The translations under genes were made by a program, and so were the position numbers. From the NCBI GenBank assembly GCA_038087015.1, contig JASBNA010000062.1:1-64000 (forward strand): DNA of 64,000 bases, written 5' to 3'. This document shows, piece by piece, positions 31,870-43,703 of the stretch (position 1 is its first letter; the number at the start of each line of letters is the position of its first letter). Under the pieces are notes generated by a model. The model was given only the letters and a program-made list of their open reading frames with translations. It did no database searches and was not told the DNA's origin. Source of the DNA: Cerrena zonata (Eukaryota > Basidiomycota > Agaricomycetes > Polyporales > Cerrenaceae).

Positions 31870-33067
31870 AACCTAGGCCCTTCCGACCACCTTCTTAGCC
31901 ACCCTAACAAGACCATTTTTTGTCGATTCAAGTTTGCGCCGGGCGAACTGTTTTAAAGCGCGAGTACGGCGCAGAATGTGCTGGCGAATCGGTTCGCGGT
32001 CTGATGAGCGGATCAGCAAAGGATTAACATGCAAGAGGACAGAGAAAGCGACGCACTGGGAGCTGTGACCGACTCGGAGGGGTTATTGGATGGCTCGATC
32101 TCGTCGACCCGCAATGTGTTCAGGACATCGAGTCCCTCTGCTGTTGGATTGACAAGAGTTTCCTACGGAGAATGGGTACAGACGAATAAAGAGAGAGAAA
32201 AGACATACGTCGGAAGCCAACGCGAAACCCATCTCACTGACGATGACTGCCTTAATGGGTACTATCATTGTGCAGAGTATAGAGAGAATAATATGATCGA
32301 TCAGACCTCAAAGGTGTGGTAACGTCAAGTACGATGCTCAACCGCTCGGGGTCAATCCTCCAGGTCGCAGGTCCATCTTCTCAACCAACCCCCCTCACAC
32401 CGGCGCGTACATCCGACTCACTAGCTTCGAGAAATGTCCCTCTTTTCAAACGACCTATTGCCTATTCCCCAACCTCTACTCGATTTCTCGTGTTGACACC
32501 ACTCTTCCCATGAGATCTACTGGGGCCTTTGATCGATTCGAGTCCTCCGGTTAATCGACCTCCGTTGTCTGGGATCTTGGAGTCATCGGTCGAGTGGTGG
32601 AGAGAAGGATGAAGTGTTCTCTTACTCGTAAATCCTTAGGCGTGCATGGTGGTGTCTGGCGCGTGCTTCATTTATGGCGGTATGTATCTTTCAGTCATTA
32701 CATTTATTCATGTTCTGAAAAGTCGCTAGCCCCCTTCGAAATCATTATTGCCAGTCTTTTACTCTAGCCCGTGCCGTTTATGCTGTGAGTGGTTACTCGT
32801 TTGGATCCCGTTGCTAAACTCACGCTCTTAATTATCATCGGCCAACGAAATATCTGCTACTCGATGATCCTCTAAGTGCTGTTGTACGTCCTAGGTTTTA
32901 ACCTGTCGAATGTCAGTGCAGACGCTGAATCAACCTTCTATCTACAGGAGAGTCACTTCTTGTAGGAACGACCGCTGAGAGAACTATTGTTGAGAGATCA
33001 TACAGTCGTATGTGATCCACATCTGCCAAAGTTACCATCTGTTATTGCGTGATTTAACTCTGTGTTA
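31870..33067. other. Region upstream of the ABCC remnant
   Basis: A 97-codon frame at 32029-32322 and others here have no recognisable family. They might be further decayed parts of the ABC transporter or unrelated sequence. Confidence 0.3.
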
Positions 33068-34990
33068 GGTTCTCGTCACCCACCACGTCGAGCTCGTGCT
33101 TCCCGGAACGTATTACATTATCCGAATGCTCGATGGTCGTATTGACACCCAAGGACCTGTTGGAGAGCTCCATGCGCAAGCTGTCCTCTACGATATCGCC
33201 CATGACGAGACAGCCGAGGCTGCTAAAGAGGAACAAGCTGTTGCGGAAGCTGAGGCGAAACCGGCCGATGATGTTAATGCGAAGCGGCCATTACTTTGGG
33301 TGTTGCCCTAGCAAACACCATTGCTGCTGAAACTCAGTACACTGGAGCTCTTGTAGCTTCTCTTGTACTATTCAAACGACTTTTGGTTACCGTGGTTCGA
33401 GAAACCATGCGTTGGCACCACAAGGTCATCCAATTATTAGACCTCTCAAACACTCGACTCGTTCTAGTTTCCTTCGATCAAAGTCGCATGCTCAACCGAT
33501 TTAGCAAAGACGATGAGACAGCTGATATCTCATTAGCGGGCACTGCAATCAGTAAACTCGTCCATGGCTGTCTTTTCTGCGTCAGCTTTGACTGTCATGT
33601 AAGTCTACAAAAGGCTTTGTACATCGTTGGTGACTGATTGTCTTGAAGTTAGGTCTTCCCTCCCTTTATCGTCCCAGCTGTCATAGTCGGTTATGTGTAT
33701 CGTCTCTTGACTATAGGACACCTGAACACTGGTCGCGATCTCCGCAGAATGGGATCCAATAGCCGTAGTTCTATCTTCGCTAACTTCGGCGAACTTCTCG
33801 AGGGTATCGTTACTGTTAGGGCGTTCTCTGCCGAGCAACGATTCCTGGATAACCTCTATCGTATATCGTAAAGTTGATTTGACGACAAAGGTACACTCTT
33901 TCCATGCAATCAAGAGTCATGTGCTAAACATTCTCTACTCTAGATATGGTATTCGTTCTGGATGACCAATCGTTGACTATTTCGACTCCCTTAGTGCATT
34001 AGCGGTCTTTACAACGACTCTTTGCGCATAATCGGGATATGACACTGCAGGTCTTGCTGGTGTCTGCACCTCATCTGCTATGGCGTTTACGAATAGCGTT
34101 CATTGGGCACATCAACTCTGGGCAGCTTTAGAACTTGATCCAAAATATGGTTCCATGTTACCTTCGGCATCATGAAGATTAACTAAACTCTTTACTCTGA
34201 TAGCTCCGTCGACTGTGTTGTCGAATATCTTGACCTTCCGCAAGAACCTCCCACTGTCATCGAAGGCAACCGTTCTCCTGCCTGTTGGCCTTCCTCCACT
34301 GGCCCCAACATGGATTTTTTGATTGTTGTTGAGGACCTTGAAGTCAAATATGCACCAGAAATCCCTCCTGTTTTGCATGGAGTCTTGCTTAGCATCGAAT
34401 CTAGGGAGAAAATCGGTTTTCTTAGAAGAACTAGAAGTGGTGAATCGACTATAACCATGAGTATTTTGCGTTTGGTGAGTGGCAGCACCACGCGGCTAAG
34501 CACCTATGCATTGACGGAATATTGTAGGTCGACCCGACTAAAGGAAAGATCATGATCGATGGTATCGACATCACGAAGGCTGGTTTGCATGATCTACGAT
34601 GTCGAATTGTGAGGACGAGTCTTCAAACTCAATTCTGATTCCTAACAGCAGCTCTTAGATGTTTACTCCGCAGGATGCTACACTGTTCTCAGGAACGCTA
34701 CGAGAAAATATTGATCCATTCAGTACGGTCACTCTCATTTCGTGATGATTTGACTCACGTTCTGTTACAGATGAGCATGATAACAGCGAATGCGGGACGT
34801 CCTCTACCGTGTCCAGATGCTTACCGAGACGCAGCCCAACTCGCAACATACTTCGTAGTTGTCTTCGCGTAACCCTTCTCGTCATGCACTAGTTTACGAA
34901 GGCGTTGCACCGGCTGTCCCTTCTACTGCCTCAACTTCGTCACCCACTGCAACTGAAATTGAGTCTAAACCTACCGTCACCCTCGCCACT
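33068..34990 (+). pseudogene. ABCC (MRP-type) multidrug transporter pseudogene
   Basis: The remnant starts in the H-loop end of the first nucleotide-binding domain (VTHHVELVLPGTYYIIRMLD, then GRIDTQGPVGEL). It continues through the second transmembrane domain (MLNRFSKDDETADISLAGT, VVFPPFIVPAVIVGYVYRLL, EGIVTVRAFSAEQRFLDNLY), then VVEYLDLPQEPP and the second NBD (VEDLEVKYAPEIPPVLHG). The Walker A is ruined: GFLRRTRSGEST, where the family has GLLGRTGSGKST, so the catalytic lysine is Glu. After IMIDGIDITKAGLHDLR and DVLYRVQMLTETQP the homology ends before the signature motif and Walker B. There are several stops and frame changes. An intact protein would be about 1400 residues in a membrane; this copy is dead. 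Confidence 0.85.
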
Positions 34991-35919
34991 CAAATATCAA
35001 CATGGTTCTGAAACACACAAGCAGACAGGACCTCCCCATATGATCACGATGACAGAGACTGAACCCAGATTCGTCACTCCGACACCCACGAGCAACATTC
35101 ACCCGGAACAGTTCAAGTGTCAGGATGAGGGATGCCAATGAGTCCCAGTACCACGACGACTACGACAGTAACGCCCTATTCTGTTCTTGTGCTGTCTCGA
35201 GTCGTGTGTATATATGATCTGCAATTACGGCCTCCTACACCGCCAGTCCTGACTCAGGTTTTCCAGAGCTAAATGAGAGAGGCGTGGGAGAAGATGCGTT
35301 CAGGTGAGTACGACCTCGCTGCTATGTCTGATCGGACAGCATTACTTGCATAGATCAAGAGTAAATACAGCCGAGACGCCTACTTGAGGTGATTGATCAA
35401 TATGTAAGCTATATCGCCACACCTGCGTGAAGTCATGATAGCGCATATGGTGTTGACGTACCTGCTTACCGGGAATGTAGGTAGTTTTTTATGGTATGAA
35501 TCATATTCCTCTGTTTTCCTGCTGTGACCTTTTATAATTATCGTTCTCCGCTATCAATGGCCATGTCATGTTGACAAATTTGTCTACCCCATATTGAGAA
35601 TACTTTGGACATTGGTATCACACGATTGAATCATATCTTGAAATGTAAAACAGGGGTCCCATTCACACGTGCAGAAACATTAGAAACTGATGGATATCAT
35701 ATTTCCTAGCAGGATTATGATGATTGTAGAATAAAGAGGAATACCAATAGGTAAGTAAGAAACATCTGGTAATGAAATAGCACATCTCTGTGTCTCTAAT
35801 CGTCATCATCAACAGGACCTAAGGACGCCTGCATGCTAGTTGCAAATGCTTTAACCTCGATCTGTTGGGCTTTCCTCGGTTCACTAACGAGATGTTCTAA
35901 ATCCGTTTGGTGGAAATGT
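34991..35919. other. Intergenic
   Basis: Possible further scraps of the transporter C-terminus, then AT-rich DNA. No supported gene. Confidence 0.35.
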
Positions 35920-36040
35920 CGAGAGAAATAGTGCTGCACGCAACAACTGTCTTCAACAGAGCGCGGAAATTTTTGGACACTCCGCGCGCGGAAAGTGCCC
36001 TGAACTCTCAACTTACCGCGAAATCATATGGGTAATATAA
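35920..36040. mobile_element. MITE fragment (subfamily 2, internal part)
   Basis: The run containing ACAACTGTCTTCAACAGAGC and GCGCGCGGAAAGTGCCCTGA is repeated almost unchanged at about 37277-37400 inside the neighbouring MITE. It is cut off where copy A of subfamily 1 begins. Confidence 0.7.
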
Positions 36041-36044
36041 TTAT

Positions 36045-36748
36045 GGGCTATATAGTGTCCAATAATTGCTTTTCACGGCAAGTACAAAAATTTCATATTT
36101 TCACGGCAGGTCATCAACTTCGCATGTCAAATCTGCGGCAAGTGATGAACATCCGAAAAATCTCCGCACGAAGTCGAAAACACTTTTTTACGCAGCCAGT
36201 TGTGTGTCGGCTCGCGAGCTCACTATGGTGGCCTTAGCACGCCACATAGCAAGTCTATGTCTTATATTTGTAGCTTGATACATGGTTAACGTTGCTTACA
36301 AGGGATTATTAGGACTTTACTAATACAATATTAAACTTCATTACTACAAATTTATAAACATCGGAAATGACTCAAGGGCTTTGAAGTATGTAGTAAGTAG
36401 TTTCCCTTTCTACAAGACTAAATCTGGACCGAAAAGCCATCCAGATACCTTCATTACTAAGAAAACTGTAGAATACAGGGAGAAATTTGAGACTCCTAGA
36501 CGTTGACATGTTTATAAGTTAGGACCAAAAGTTGAACCAATTATTGGACCATGATTCTTGTAGCCGTTGAGCGTTGTTGACAGTCTCAGTATGACTTGTC
36601 GCAAACTCGACCTCAACTTGAACCTACCGTAAATTTTTTGATGTTCCTAACAACTTACCGCGGAATGAGTGGAATACTGAACTCATCTGCCGCGCGATCA
36701 CCAGATTAGTGCCGCGCAGGTGAATAATTATTGGACACTATATTACCC
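36045..36748. mobile_element. MITE subfamily 1, copy A (704 bp)
   Basis: The ends are inverted: GGGCTATATAGTGTCCAATA on the left, and GGGTAATATAGTGTCCAATA when the right end is read in reverse. A second full-length copy of exactly the same length lies at 50598-51301 and differs at only five bases. Short frames inside are not protein genes. Both copies share TAT before and ATA after the GGG...CCC core, so the real terminus may be TATGGG. A target-site duplication is not clear. Confidence 0.88.
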
Positions 36749-36754
36749 ATATAT

Positions 36755-37448
36755 AATGTCCCAAAATTATTGTCTTCCACGGTATGTTTTTGGCTCGCGC
36801 GCGGTAAGTGAGCTGGGAATTCCGCGCTAAGTTGTGGTCCACTCAACAACTCTACGCGAAGTTGAGGCTGATTGTACGCGGAGTCAGGTTTCTGCGACAA
36901 TGGGTTTTACATTTCTCATAAAACACCTATTTGAGGGCTCGAAGCTAGTTGCCATGTCTCATGCATGATATATCAATCTCAGCCAAATCGGTATCTAAGC
37001 TTCTTCTGACTTGGTTCCATTGTTCATGAGCCCCAGGGCTGATGGGATGACCTATGAGACTAGAAATTTGGGTAAGAATAATAAAATATCTCTAGTTAGT
37101 AGTGATATGATGCTAGTATTGCTATTATAAGTGTTATTATGTTCTCCCTTGCTCGCTAGTATGATGACTTGTATGAACCTTTACCTCATATTTATGAGGC
37201 TACCAATGCAAGAGAACTCAGAGCTTAACTACTTAGTATTTTGATGCAATGTTTAGATAATGGCCAATCCGTTCAGTGGAAATGTCGAGAGAAATATTGC
37301 TGCGTGCAACAACTGTCTTCAACAGAGCGCGGAAATCTTTGGACACTCTGCGCGCGGAAAGTGCCCTGAACACACAATTTACCGCGAAATCACTCAATTC
37401 TGGTACTTACCGCGGAAAATAATTTTGGGACACAATATAGCCCATACT
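36755..37448. mobile_element. MITE subfamily 2, adjacent copy
   Basis: It starts TATAATGTCCCAAAATTATT right after copy A and ends TTTTGGGACACAATATAGCC, the inverse of its start, so the ends are TIRs related to but distinct from subfamily 1. It contains the internal block shared with 35920-36040. It is non-coding. Confidence 0.7.
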
Positions 37449-37474
37449 TATGAGAACCCCGTGAAGGCTTCTTG

Positions 37475-37850
37475 ATTAAAATTGAGTCCTGTAGAAAGGG
37501 GAAATAGTATGTGATACTATGAAGTCCTCGAGTCACCTCTGATACAGATGGACTCGTGATAGCGAGGGTTGGTATGTACTGTTAGATTTGTATTGGTAAG
37601 GTCCTATTACTCCCTTGTATGCAACATTAGCTATGTATTTAGCTCTTAATCCGAGTCCAAGACATAGACTTGCTGTGTGATATTCTGAGATCACCACAAC
37701 TAGTCGCGTAAAAACATGTTTTCGACTTCGCGCGGAAATTTCTCGGATGCTCATCACTTGCCGCAGATTTGACAGACGAAGTTGACAACCTGCCGCGAAA
37801 TCTTGAAATATGGGCACTTACCGCGAAAAGTAATTATTGGACACTATTAT
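37475..37850 (-). mobile_element. Diverged MITE subfamily 1 copy, inverted
   Basis: Read on the minus strand it parallels copy A: GTGTCCAATAATTACTTTTC, CTGTCAAATCTGCGGCAAGT, GAAGTCGAAAACATG and GCAAGTCTATGTCTT. It is clearly older than copies A and B. Its end touches another left terminus at 37851, forming a 16-bp palindrome. Confidence 0.75.
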
Positions 37851-37889
37851 GGGCTATATAGTGTCCAATAATTGCTTTTCACGGCAAGT
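37851..37889 (+). mobile_element. MITE subfamily 1 left-end fragment
   Basis: GGGCTATATAGTGTCCAATA plus the next 19 bases are identical to the start of copy A, then homology stops. Confidence 0.8.
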
Positions 37890-37964
37890 TAGTATTAAGA
37901 GGTTACCTATATATATATATATAACTTGGTTAAAGGCTTCCACTAATACATATTCTCACGCACT

Positions 37965-38702
37965 ATGCCTCGCGACAACACAATCTTATACGGCCGTGCC
38001 TACAGGCAGTTCTGCCCTCTCACACTGTACACCACCTTTGACGGAGGGATGCTCCTTACATGTCCATCTCTTACCCTCTTTCGTGTATTTGATATCAAGG
38101 TAGCTGCCTCTCGCCGTGCAGACCGTGGCAGTACACCTACGTCAGGTCCTTCCGCTATACCCAAGCCTTCTTCTACGCCTATCCCAAAGCCTCCCGGTGG
38201 GGTTGCTCGTCCCAAGCGAGGAGGATAGAATCTTGAGCAAGCTATCCAACTTCCCTCGAAGGAGGACTATGATTCCATTCGGGTAAATGACATGTACCCT
38301 CTCTCTCTCCTGACTTGAACTTATGATACCCAGATTACTGCCAAAAAATCGCTACGGAAGACCTCGACTCAACTAAGCGTTTTCTTTCTCAACATATCGA
38401 TGTGAAGAACCAGGCTGTAGCCATGGTAAGTCTTCTGTCTGCTCAAACTTCCGTATATTCTGACACGCTCTGATATACATTAGTTGGAAAGTGCCCATCC
38501 AGTGCTTGAGGCCTACCAAGATCACTGGGCCACCATGGGCTTTCTGAAGATGTGCCAGGACAATATCGCCTCAAGGGCAAAGGGCGTGGATACCCCCGGC
38601 ATATATGCCTTGGGTGGCCGAGTCCAGCTCAAGCCTGTGGCAAATCCTGATAGGAAAGGCAAACAACGGGCAACAAGGAGCAGTTCGAGCACATCTGCCT
38701 GA
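37965..38702 (+). pseudogene. Degenerate hypothetical gene
   Basis: An 87-codon frame (MPRDNTILYGRAYRQFC...) ends at a TAG (38226-38228), but the same frame stays open beyond it (NLEQAIQLPSKEDYDSIR) up to a GTAAAT donor. Two more exon-like pieces follow: YCQKIATEDLDSTKRFLSQH with IDVKNQAVAM, ending at a GTAAGT donor, and, after a TTAG acceptor, LESAHPVLEAYQDHWATMGF up to TGA at 38702. The middle piece needs a frame change relative to the first. I do not recognise the family. It is likely a broken copy of a fungal multigene family, since it sits between MITEs and a truncated duplicate. Confidence 0.45.
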
Positions 38703-38993
38703 CTTGGTAGGGTTGCAGGTTCGATCCCCGACCGAGCCCTAGTACCCTGCGTTGGGAGGTTTTCTCATTTCAATACACAAATATAGCTCAATCATCATCC
38801 TTCTGGTGTTTATCGTTGTATTGGTAGATATGAATGTCTATTCGTTGGATTGTGGATGTGGTCTCTCGTGACCACCAAGAGTCGCCAGGACCGCCTCGCG
38901 CTTACAATTTACATGAGAGAATTAGGCAGAGATTGGAATGGACGCGGAACCGGCTAATTGGTTTACATCGCCAGTTGTGCAGTTGTAAAGTTC

Positions 38994-39276
38994 CAAGTCT
39001 CATGTCAACAATGGAATCTGATGGATCTTTGAGTAGTGTTTCATCACCTAACGAAATCTCAATAACATCTTCAATAGGTGGTGGAGTAGCTGGACGTAGA
39101 CGAGTTGTCGCTCCTTTCGCGGCGCGACGACGATGTTTCTTGGGCTTAGTCGACCTCTCATCGTCCGAGGGTAGAATGATAACCTCGTCATTTTGGGCAA
39201 AACTCACATGACAGTTGGAGCGAGTGGGTTGTACTAGGGATTGACAGGAACCGCAACGGAATTGCCTATGCGACAT
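38994..39276 (-). pseudogene. Truncated duplicate of the RING-gene first exon
   Basis: MSHRQFRCGSCQSLVQPTRS and FAQNDEVIILPSDDE parallel MSQRQLRSGSRQSLVQTTRF and FAQNDEVITLSSDDE of the RING gene at 46957, in inverse orientation. Homology stops at DMR, right before the end of exon 1 of the full gene, and no RING domain follows. The frame is still open, so it is either a recent truncation or an expressed short peptide. Confidence 0.75.
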
Positions 39277-39299
39277 GTCGAATATGAGTTCAACCCGAG

Positions 39300-40879
39300 T
39301 TAAAATTCAGGAAGGATCACAGAACAATATGTAGCTATTTTTACGAGGATAATAGTGTAGCGGTTTTGAGTTAGCTTACCTAGGTCAAAGTTCAGCATGT
39401 ACATGTACATGCTTTTGATTTCTAGCCTCGGCACGACCCGAACGTCTCTTTCTGGAAAGCAGTTTGCATCGCGTTAGCAACTTGTACCCGACACGAACCA
39501 CAACGTAGGCAATAAATATAGATTTAGACACTATACATAGCCCTCGCATTCTCCCTAGACACTATCGTTACTCATTCCGCATCCTAGACACTATTAACCC
39601 TATCTACATTACAGCTCTTTCGGAAAACCTTGTCGCACGCCTTTTTTTCTTTTTTTTTGACGGACGCATCAATATTGGGCGCTCAGGCCCTTCCTGTTAC
39701 CAAAGCAGTAGCTCATGATGATTTTGATATCCCATGCTTAACAAGCACTAAATGCCTGAAGTCATGATTGAACACTCTGTTGGACTAAGTTTTCACCGTC
39801 AAAGAATGTCTGAGATCACCGAAGATATATGCACAGATATAATACAGTAAACAATGCACCACCAAATATACCATAAGTCGTCAGTTGAGCCTTTAGCTGG
39901 TAGCGAAGCGCCGGGCCAGGAGATTTTGACGCATGCGCGCACGCCGGCGTTAATTTGGCGTTTCCTTATTCGTAGATTAAGGAATCTATATCCTTTCCTG
40001 AATATACTCCGGATACCACCCACCAGAGACGTTGTCAAAGCTACAAGTATTATATCTGCATAATGTAGGCTCATATCTCCAACCAAAAACATGGCGGTAG
40101 ATGAGGTTTGAGTCAACTTTATCTGGGAAATACTCATTGTGCGCCTAAAATGGCGTTCAATCTGGCGTTCAGTCGGCGTTCAGTCTGGCGTGCATTGGCT
40201 CTCTGGATGGCGCTCATTGGCGTTCGCCGGCTTTCATTTTCCTTTATAAAATTTGGATTTATGGATATCTATATACATTTGAACATAGTATTCTATTTTT
40301 ATCTATCTTATTTCATGTTTTCGCAATATTTTACTTAAGATGATACAATCATTATAGGTATCTTAAATCAAACACCACTGAGAAAAACTTACAAATGGTA
40401 AAGAAGACAAATCCCATAGTATTGGTACCTATACAACATATAACACAGCTGACTTGGTACGCGAGGTGGGCGTGCGTAGCTGCATTTTTCCTCTTGGAGG
40501 GGAACGGCGAGGGGCAACGGTCGCAGACCGGGGCAACCTCGCTTTAGCCTGACCAGCTGGATCTAACCAAGTTAGATGCCAACTAGTTGTTTATGGCTCT
40601 TCCAAAAAAAACAGCCTTGACACTCGCCAGTCCAATCAAGTTTTGATAGCCGATTACGAAGGTAGGAGAGAAGTCGATCTGATCTGATGTATAAACTTGC
40701 AAATGTCACCTTGTGGACAAGCCTGAGGCATAACTAGTAACTACTGAAGAGAACGGTCAGATTGTATGTTTCGGTGAATAAATTATGCAATCACGTACTG
40801 CGGGGGCGTTGGATGTTCATCATGGGAGATACAACAAGATCCCCAGGGTGAGATTTCAAATAGGCACTCAGTAGGTGCG
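39300..40879. other. Gene-poor region with GGCGTTCA repeats
   Basis: No gene is supported. At 40151-40230 the element TGGCGTTCA recurs about six times with variations (GGCGTTCAGTC, GGCGCTCATTGGCGTTCGC). The following 40250-40380 resembles 60990-61085 (TTCTATTTxTATCTA... to AAATCAAAC), so this is probably a dispersed repeat. Confidence 0.45.
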
Positions 40880-40995
40880 AAATTGTCGGAGCCTTACCCC
40901 AGGGGATGAAGCTACCCATGGCGTAAGGAGAGGCAATGGATATCAAGCGATTGGCTGGCACAGAAACCTCATGTTGGAGCCGACCAGCGTCCCCG
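40880..40995 (-). pseudogene. Coding remnant duplicated at 60118-60240
   Basis: On the minus strand ELLTGTLVGSN and RFLCQPIA match SFLTGNLVGSNIGFLCKPIT of the other copy. This copy has a stop and frame changes. The family is not recognised. It shows that the DUF6533 duplication includes upstream sequence. Confidence 0.5.
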
Positions 40996-41129
40996 TCAGA
41001 AGCTCAAGGGACTCCTCTCGACCGTAAGATATCGGCCGCTTAACCCTCTATAGTACAGTGGGCGTTCAATTCGTAAATCGGCAAAAACAAATTTGGTACT
41101 CCACGACCCTTTAGAGGATTGGAAGTGGG

Positions 41130-41138
41130 TATATATAG
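41130..41138 (+). promoter_or_regulatory. TATA box of DUF6533 gene
   Basis: TATATATAG lies 26-34 nt before the first ATG and is conserved, with its GTGGG prefix, in front of the inverted paralogue (59976-59987, minus strand). The 5' UTR must therefore be very short. Confidence 0.6.
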
Positions 41139-41163
41139 AGTGAGGACTGGCTGATTTCGATGC

Positions 41164-42486
41164 ATGATGTTCGACCCTACTGCTCAACAACCAGTCCTGC
41201 CTCCTGCACCCAATCTACTCACCTCGCTCGCATGGCTTCCCGCTGATCTTGCTGGTCAGTATGAGATCGAGAGGTATCTCGTAGCTTGTACCGTAGGGGT
41301 ATGTGTGACATGTTGTTGATTAGATGTAAATTCAACTGATCGAAGTGCATTCAACCTACGTAGGCATGGCTATGGGACATTCTATTGGGCTTGTCCACCG
41401 ACATCCAGATGTTCCGCAAGAAAAGATTCGGCTTACCCGGTGCAGCCTTCGTCCTATCGAGGTAAGCCGCGACTTTTGTCACACACTAAATGTTCCCCTC
41501 ACTAAGGACTATGATAGGATTTTATCTGGCGGTTTCCTCATCGGCATCTTCCTATTTTTGAGTATGTCCTTCTCTGACATTGTCTGATCTCCCTCATACA
41601 TATCTAATCCTATTGTAGTTGCACCTCTCCGTAACTGCAAGATCGTTATCAAAGTGGTGACCTCGCTGGTCGCACTCGCGCTCCCAACCAATTCATTCCT
41701 TTTCTTCCTCAGGGTGCGGGCGGTCTTCTTACAAAGCCCCTACGTCGTATGGGCATTCTTCGCTCTTTGGCTCACAACATTCGCTTCAATCACTTTACCT
41801 TTTTCTTTCGAAGCTATTCAACTCGGCCCTACAAGATGGTGTATCAACTCTGTTGTAAGGGAGTACAGTGCTGCAACCTTTGTCACCATCTTTGTCTTCG
41901 ACACTTCTGTCTTCCTCGCCATCTCGTTCAAGATCACCATTCATAGTATGGCGGACGACTTCAGGGGTCGGGTGAATGCTTTTACTACCGGTAGAGGGAT
42001 AGGATATATATCTAGAGTTCTCTTGAGGACAGGGCAATTATATTATTTGTAAGTTTCAACCCACACAGTCGTGAGACTAATTATCTAACAACATATAATA
42101 GGGCTACTGTTAGTGTCAACCTCGTTGCCATGACCCTTCTACTGCACCCCTCACTCTCCAAAGTCTACCAGGGAATGTTTACTGTTCCCAGTGTTGCTCT
42201 ACAAAATGCAATGGCCTGTCGAGTGTATCGTCTGCTTAAACTTGGTGTTATTTCCGATATTCCTACCAATGTTCCTTACTCCTCTGCATTCCGCAGCGCC
42301 AGCCATACCCATCTTTCTACTATGCAATTCCATGCCATCGATGGTAATCACACTGGTAACCTCGATCCTTATGCCATGGCTGGTAATAACGCTATAAGGA
42401 TTACCTTCCATGATGAAGTCGTGGCCGATACTGAGGAACTCTCAGATCACAATGCCGGAGTAGGTAAAGTCGAGGATCACCCTTGA
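41164..42486 (+). CDS. DUF6533-type membrane protein
   Basis: Five exons: 41164-41298, 41364-41461, 41518-41561, 41619-42048 and 42102-42486. The product opens MMFDPTAQQPVLPPAP, then LPADLAGQYEIERYLVACTV, AWLWDILLGLSTDIQMF, and hydrophobic segments GGFLIGIFLFL, VTSLVALALPTNSFLFFLRV, SPYVVWAFFALWLTTFASIT and the STAATF-like SAATFVTIFVFDTSVFLAI, giving about six to seven membrane spans. The overall pattern is that of Agaricomycete DUF6533 proteins, a large family of 7TM-like proteins of unknown role. The C-terminal tail (HDEVVADTEELSDHNAGVG) is cytosolic by analogy. All splice sites are canonical and the frame is intact. An inverted paralogue lies at 58541-59934. The DUF6533 name is from memory; the topology is seen. 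Confidence 0.8.
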
Positions 42487-43703
42487 TCAGAGTGCTATGG
42501 TGAGCTATCTGTAGATCAATTTCTGCGCATAGATATAACGATTTTCAGCAGTTTGTGTTTACAATCCGGGGACACAGCGAGAGTGCTAGAGCATGGATGA
42601 TAGTAACCTCGTGATTGCCTCGATACTCCACTACCCTGTTTGTACCAGGAGGCAGACGGTTGACCGCCTCGCTTGTTAAGTCTGTTATTTATGGTAAGAC
42701 ATGCAAAGGCTTGTCGGTTCTTGGATGTGATGTTATTCAGATGGTCTTTATGATTTATCAGTAAAATGCTGTCCCTTTCCACAGGACCGAGGCGAAGCTA
42801 TAGAAACGGAACATGCACCGTGAAGAAGATTCGACTGTCAGCATTTCCTTGTGCGAGGGTGACGGAGATAGGTGAGCGAATCGGTGCACACCGGTGCGCT
42901 TCTCTCCGAGCTAGGGAGCATAAGCAGTTACTTCTCGGCTTTTCTCCCTCGTTATAGCAGTGTGCTTAAGGGTAACTTTGAGCTCAAGGCAAAGAATCCC
43001 CTCTCCCCAGCGAATACACCGTGGCTACGTCGCCTAGTCTCACTATCTTCAACTCTCCGTTCTCCAACGAGCCATACAGCAAGGTCCATAGTGATGTGAC
43101 ACCCATTTTCCTTCATTACATACGTAGAGCTACACTGTACGTTCTATTAATGAGTGCGCAGCTTAGGCAGAGGTATGGGACATACTGATACAGTGATAGT
43201 GCGAATATAGGATGTATTCCTGCTCACTTCATCGAGCGCGACCAAACCTGGTTTGTATGTTTTATACCTTGAATAGAATACTTACAGTGTGTTGCATATG
43301 AGTTGGGGCTCTTCGTTTATGATAGCAAATCGTGCACTACCTATATTTAGGCATCGGCTTCAACAATAGGAGTGACTGAGTATGACCATGAAGAGGATTT
43401 CGACAACTTTATTCATTTCAGTTCAGGCACGTTAAGAAACGATATGTGAGTGGGATATATCTCATCCGACATTGTTTGAGATGCCTCTGCGTTCTCTGCA
43501 ATCTGCAATCCGAAGACCGCATTTCAAGGTAGTGACATTACCTCAGTGAGCTAAATCGTCCTCTCACTTTCAATCCCACAAGCAAGGGATCTAGCCGACG
43601 TCCTCGGCGGCATTTACTCTAGTATACAATTTAGGCACACAAAATCTAAATGTTGCCGAGCCTATCTTGTTATCCCGGAAACCTGGTAATATTTGACCTC
43701 GAA
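42487..43703. other. Intergenic
   Basis: No supported gene or repeat. Frames here overlap on both strands without family features. Confidence 0.4.

Noticed and set aside
31570..31931. Phe/Ser/Leu-rich minus-strand frames
   Set aside because: Translation of the (CGAAAA)n microsatellite.
33605..34503. Minus-strand frames over the ABCC remnant
   Set aside because: Antisense of recognisable plus-strand ABC transporter homology.
36028..36278. Short plus-strand reading frames inside MITE copy A (and the same in copy B at 50529-50830)
   Set aside because: They fall within non-coding MITE sequence, lack protein features and exist because both copies are nearly identical.
38700..38770. Possible tRNA gene around GGTTCGATCCC
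   Set aside because: The T-stem arms do not pair (GCAGG against CCCGA) and no D-arm, anticodon arm or acceptor stem can be built; kept only as a B-box observation.
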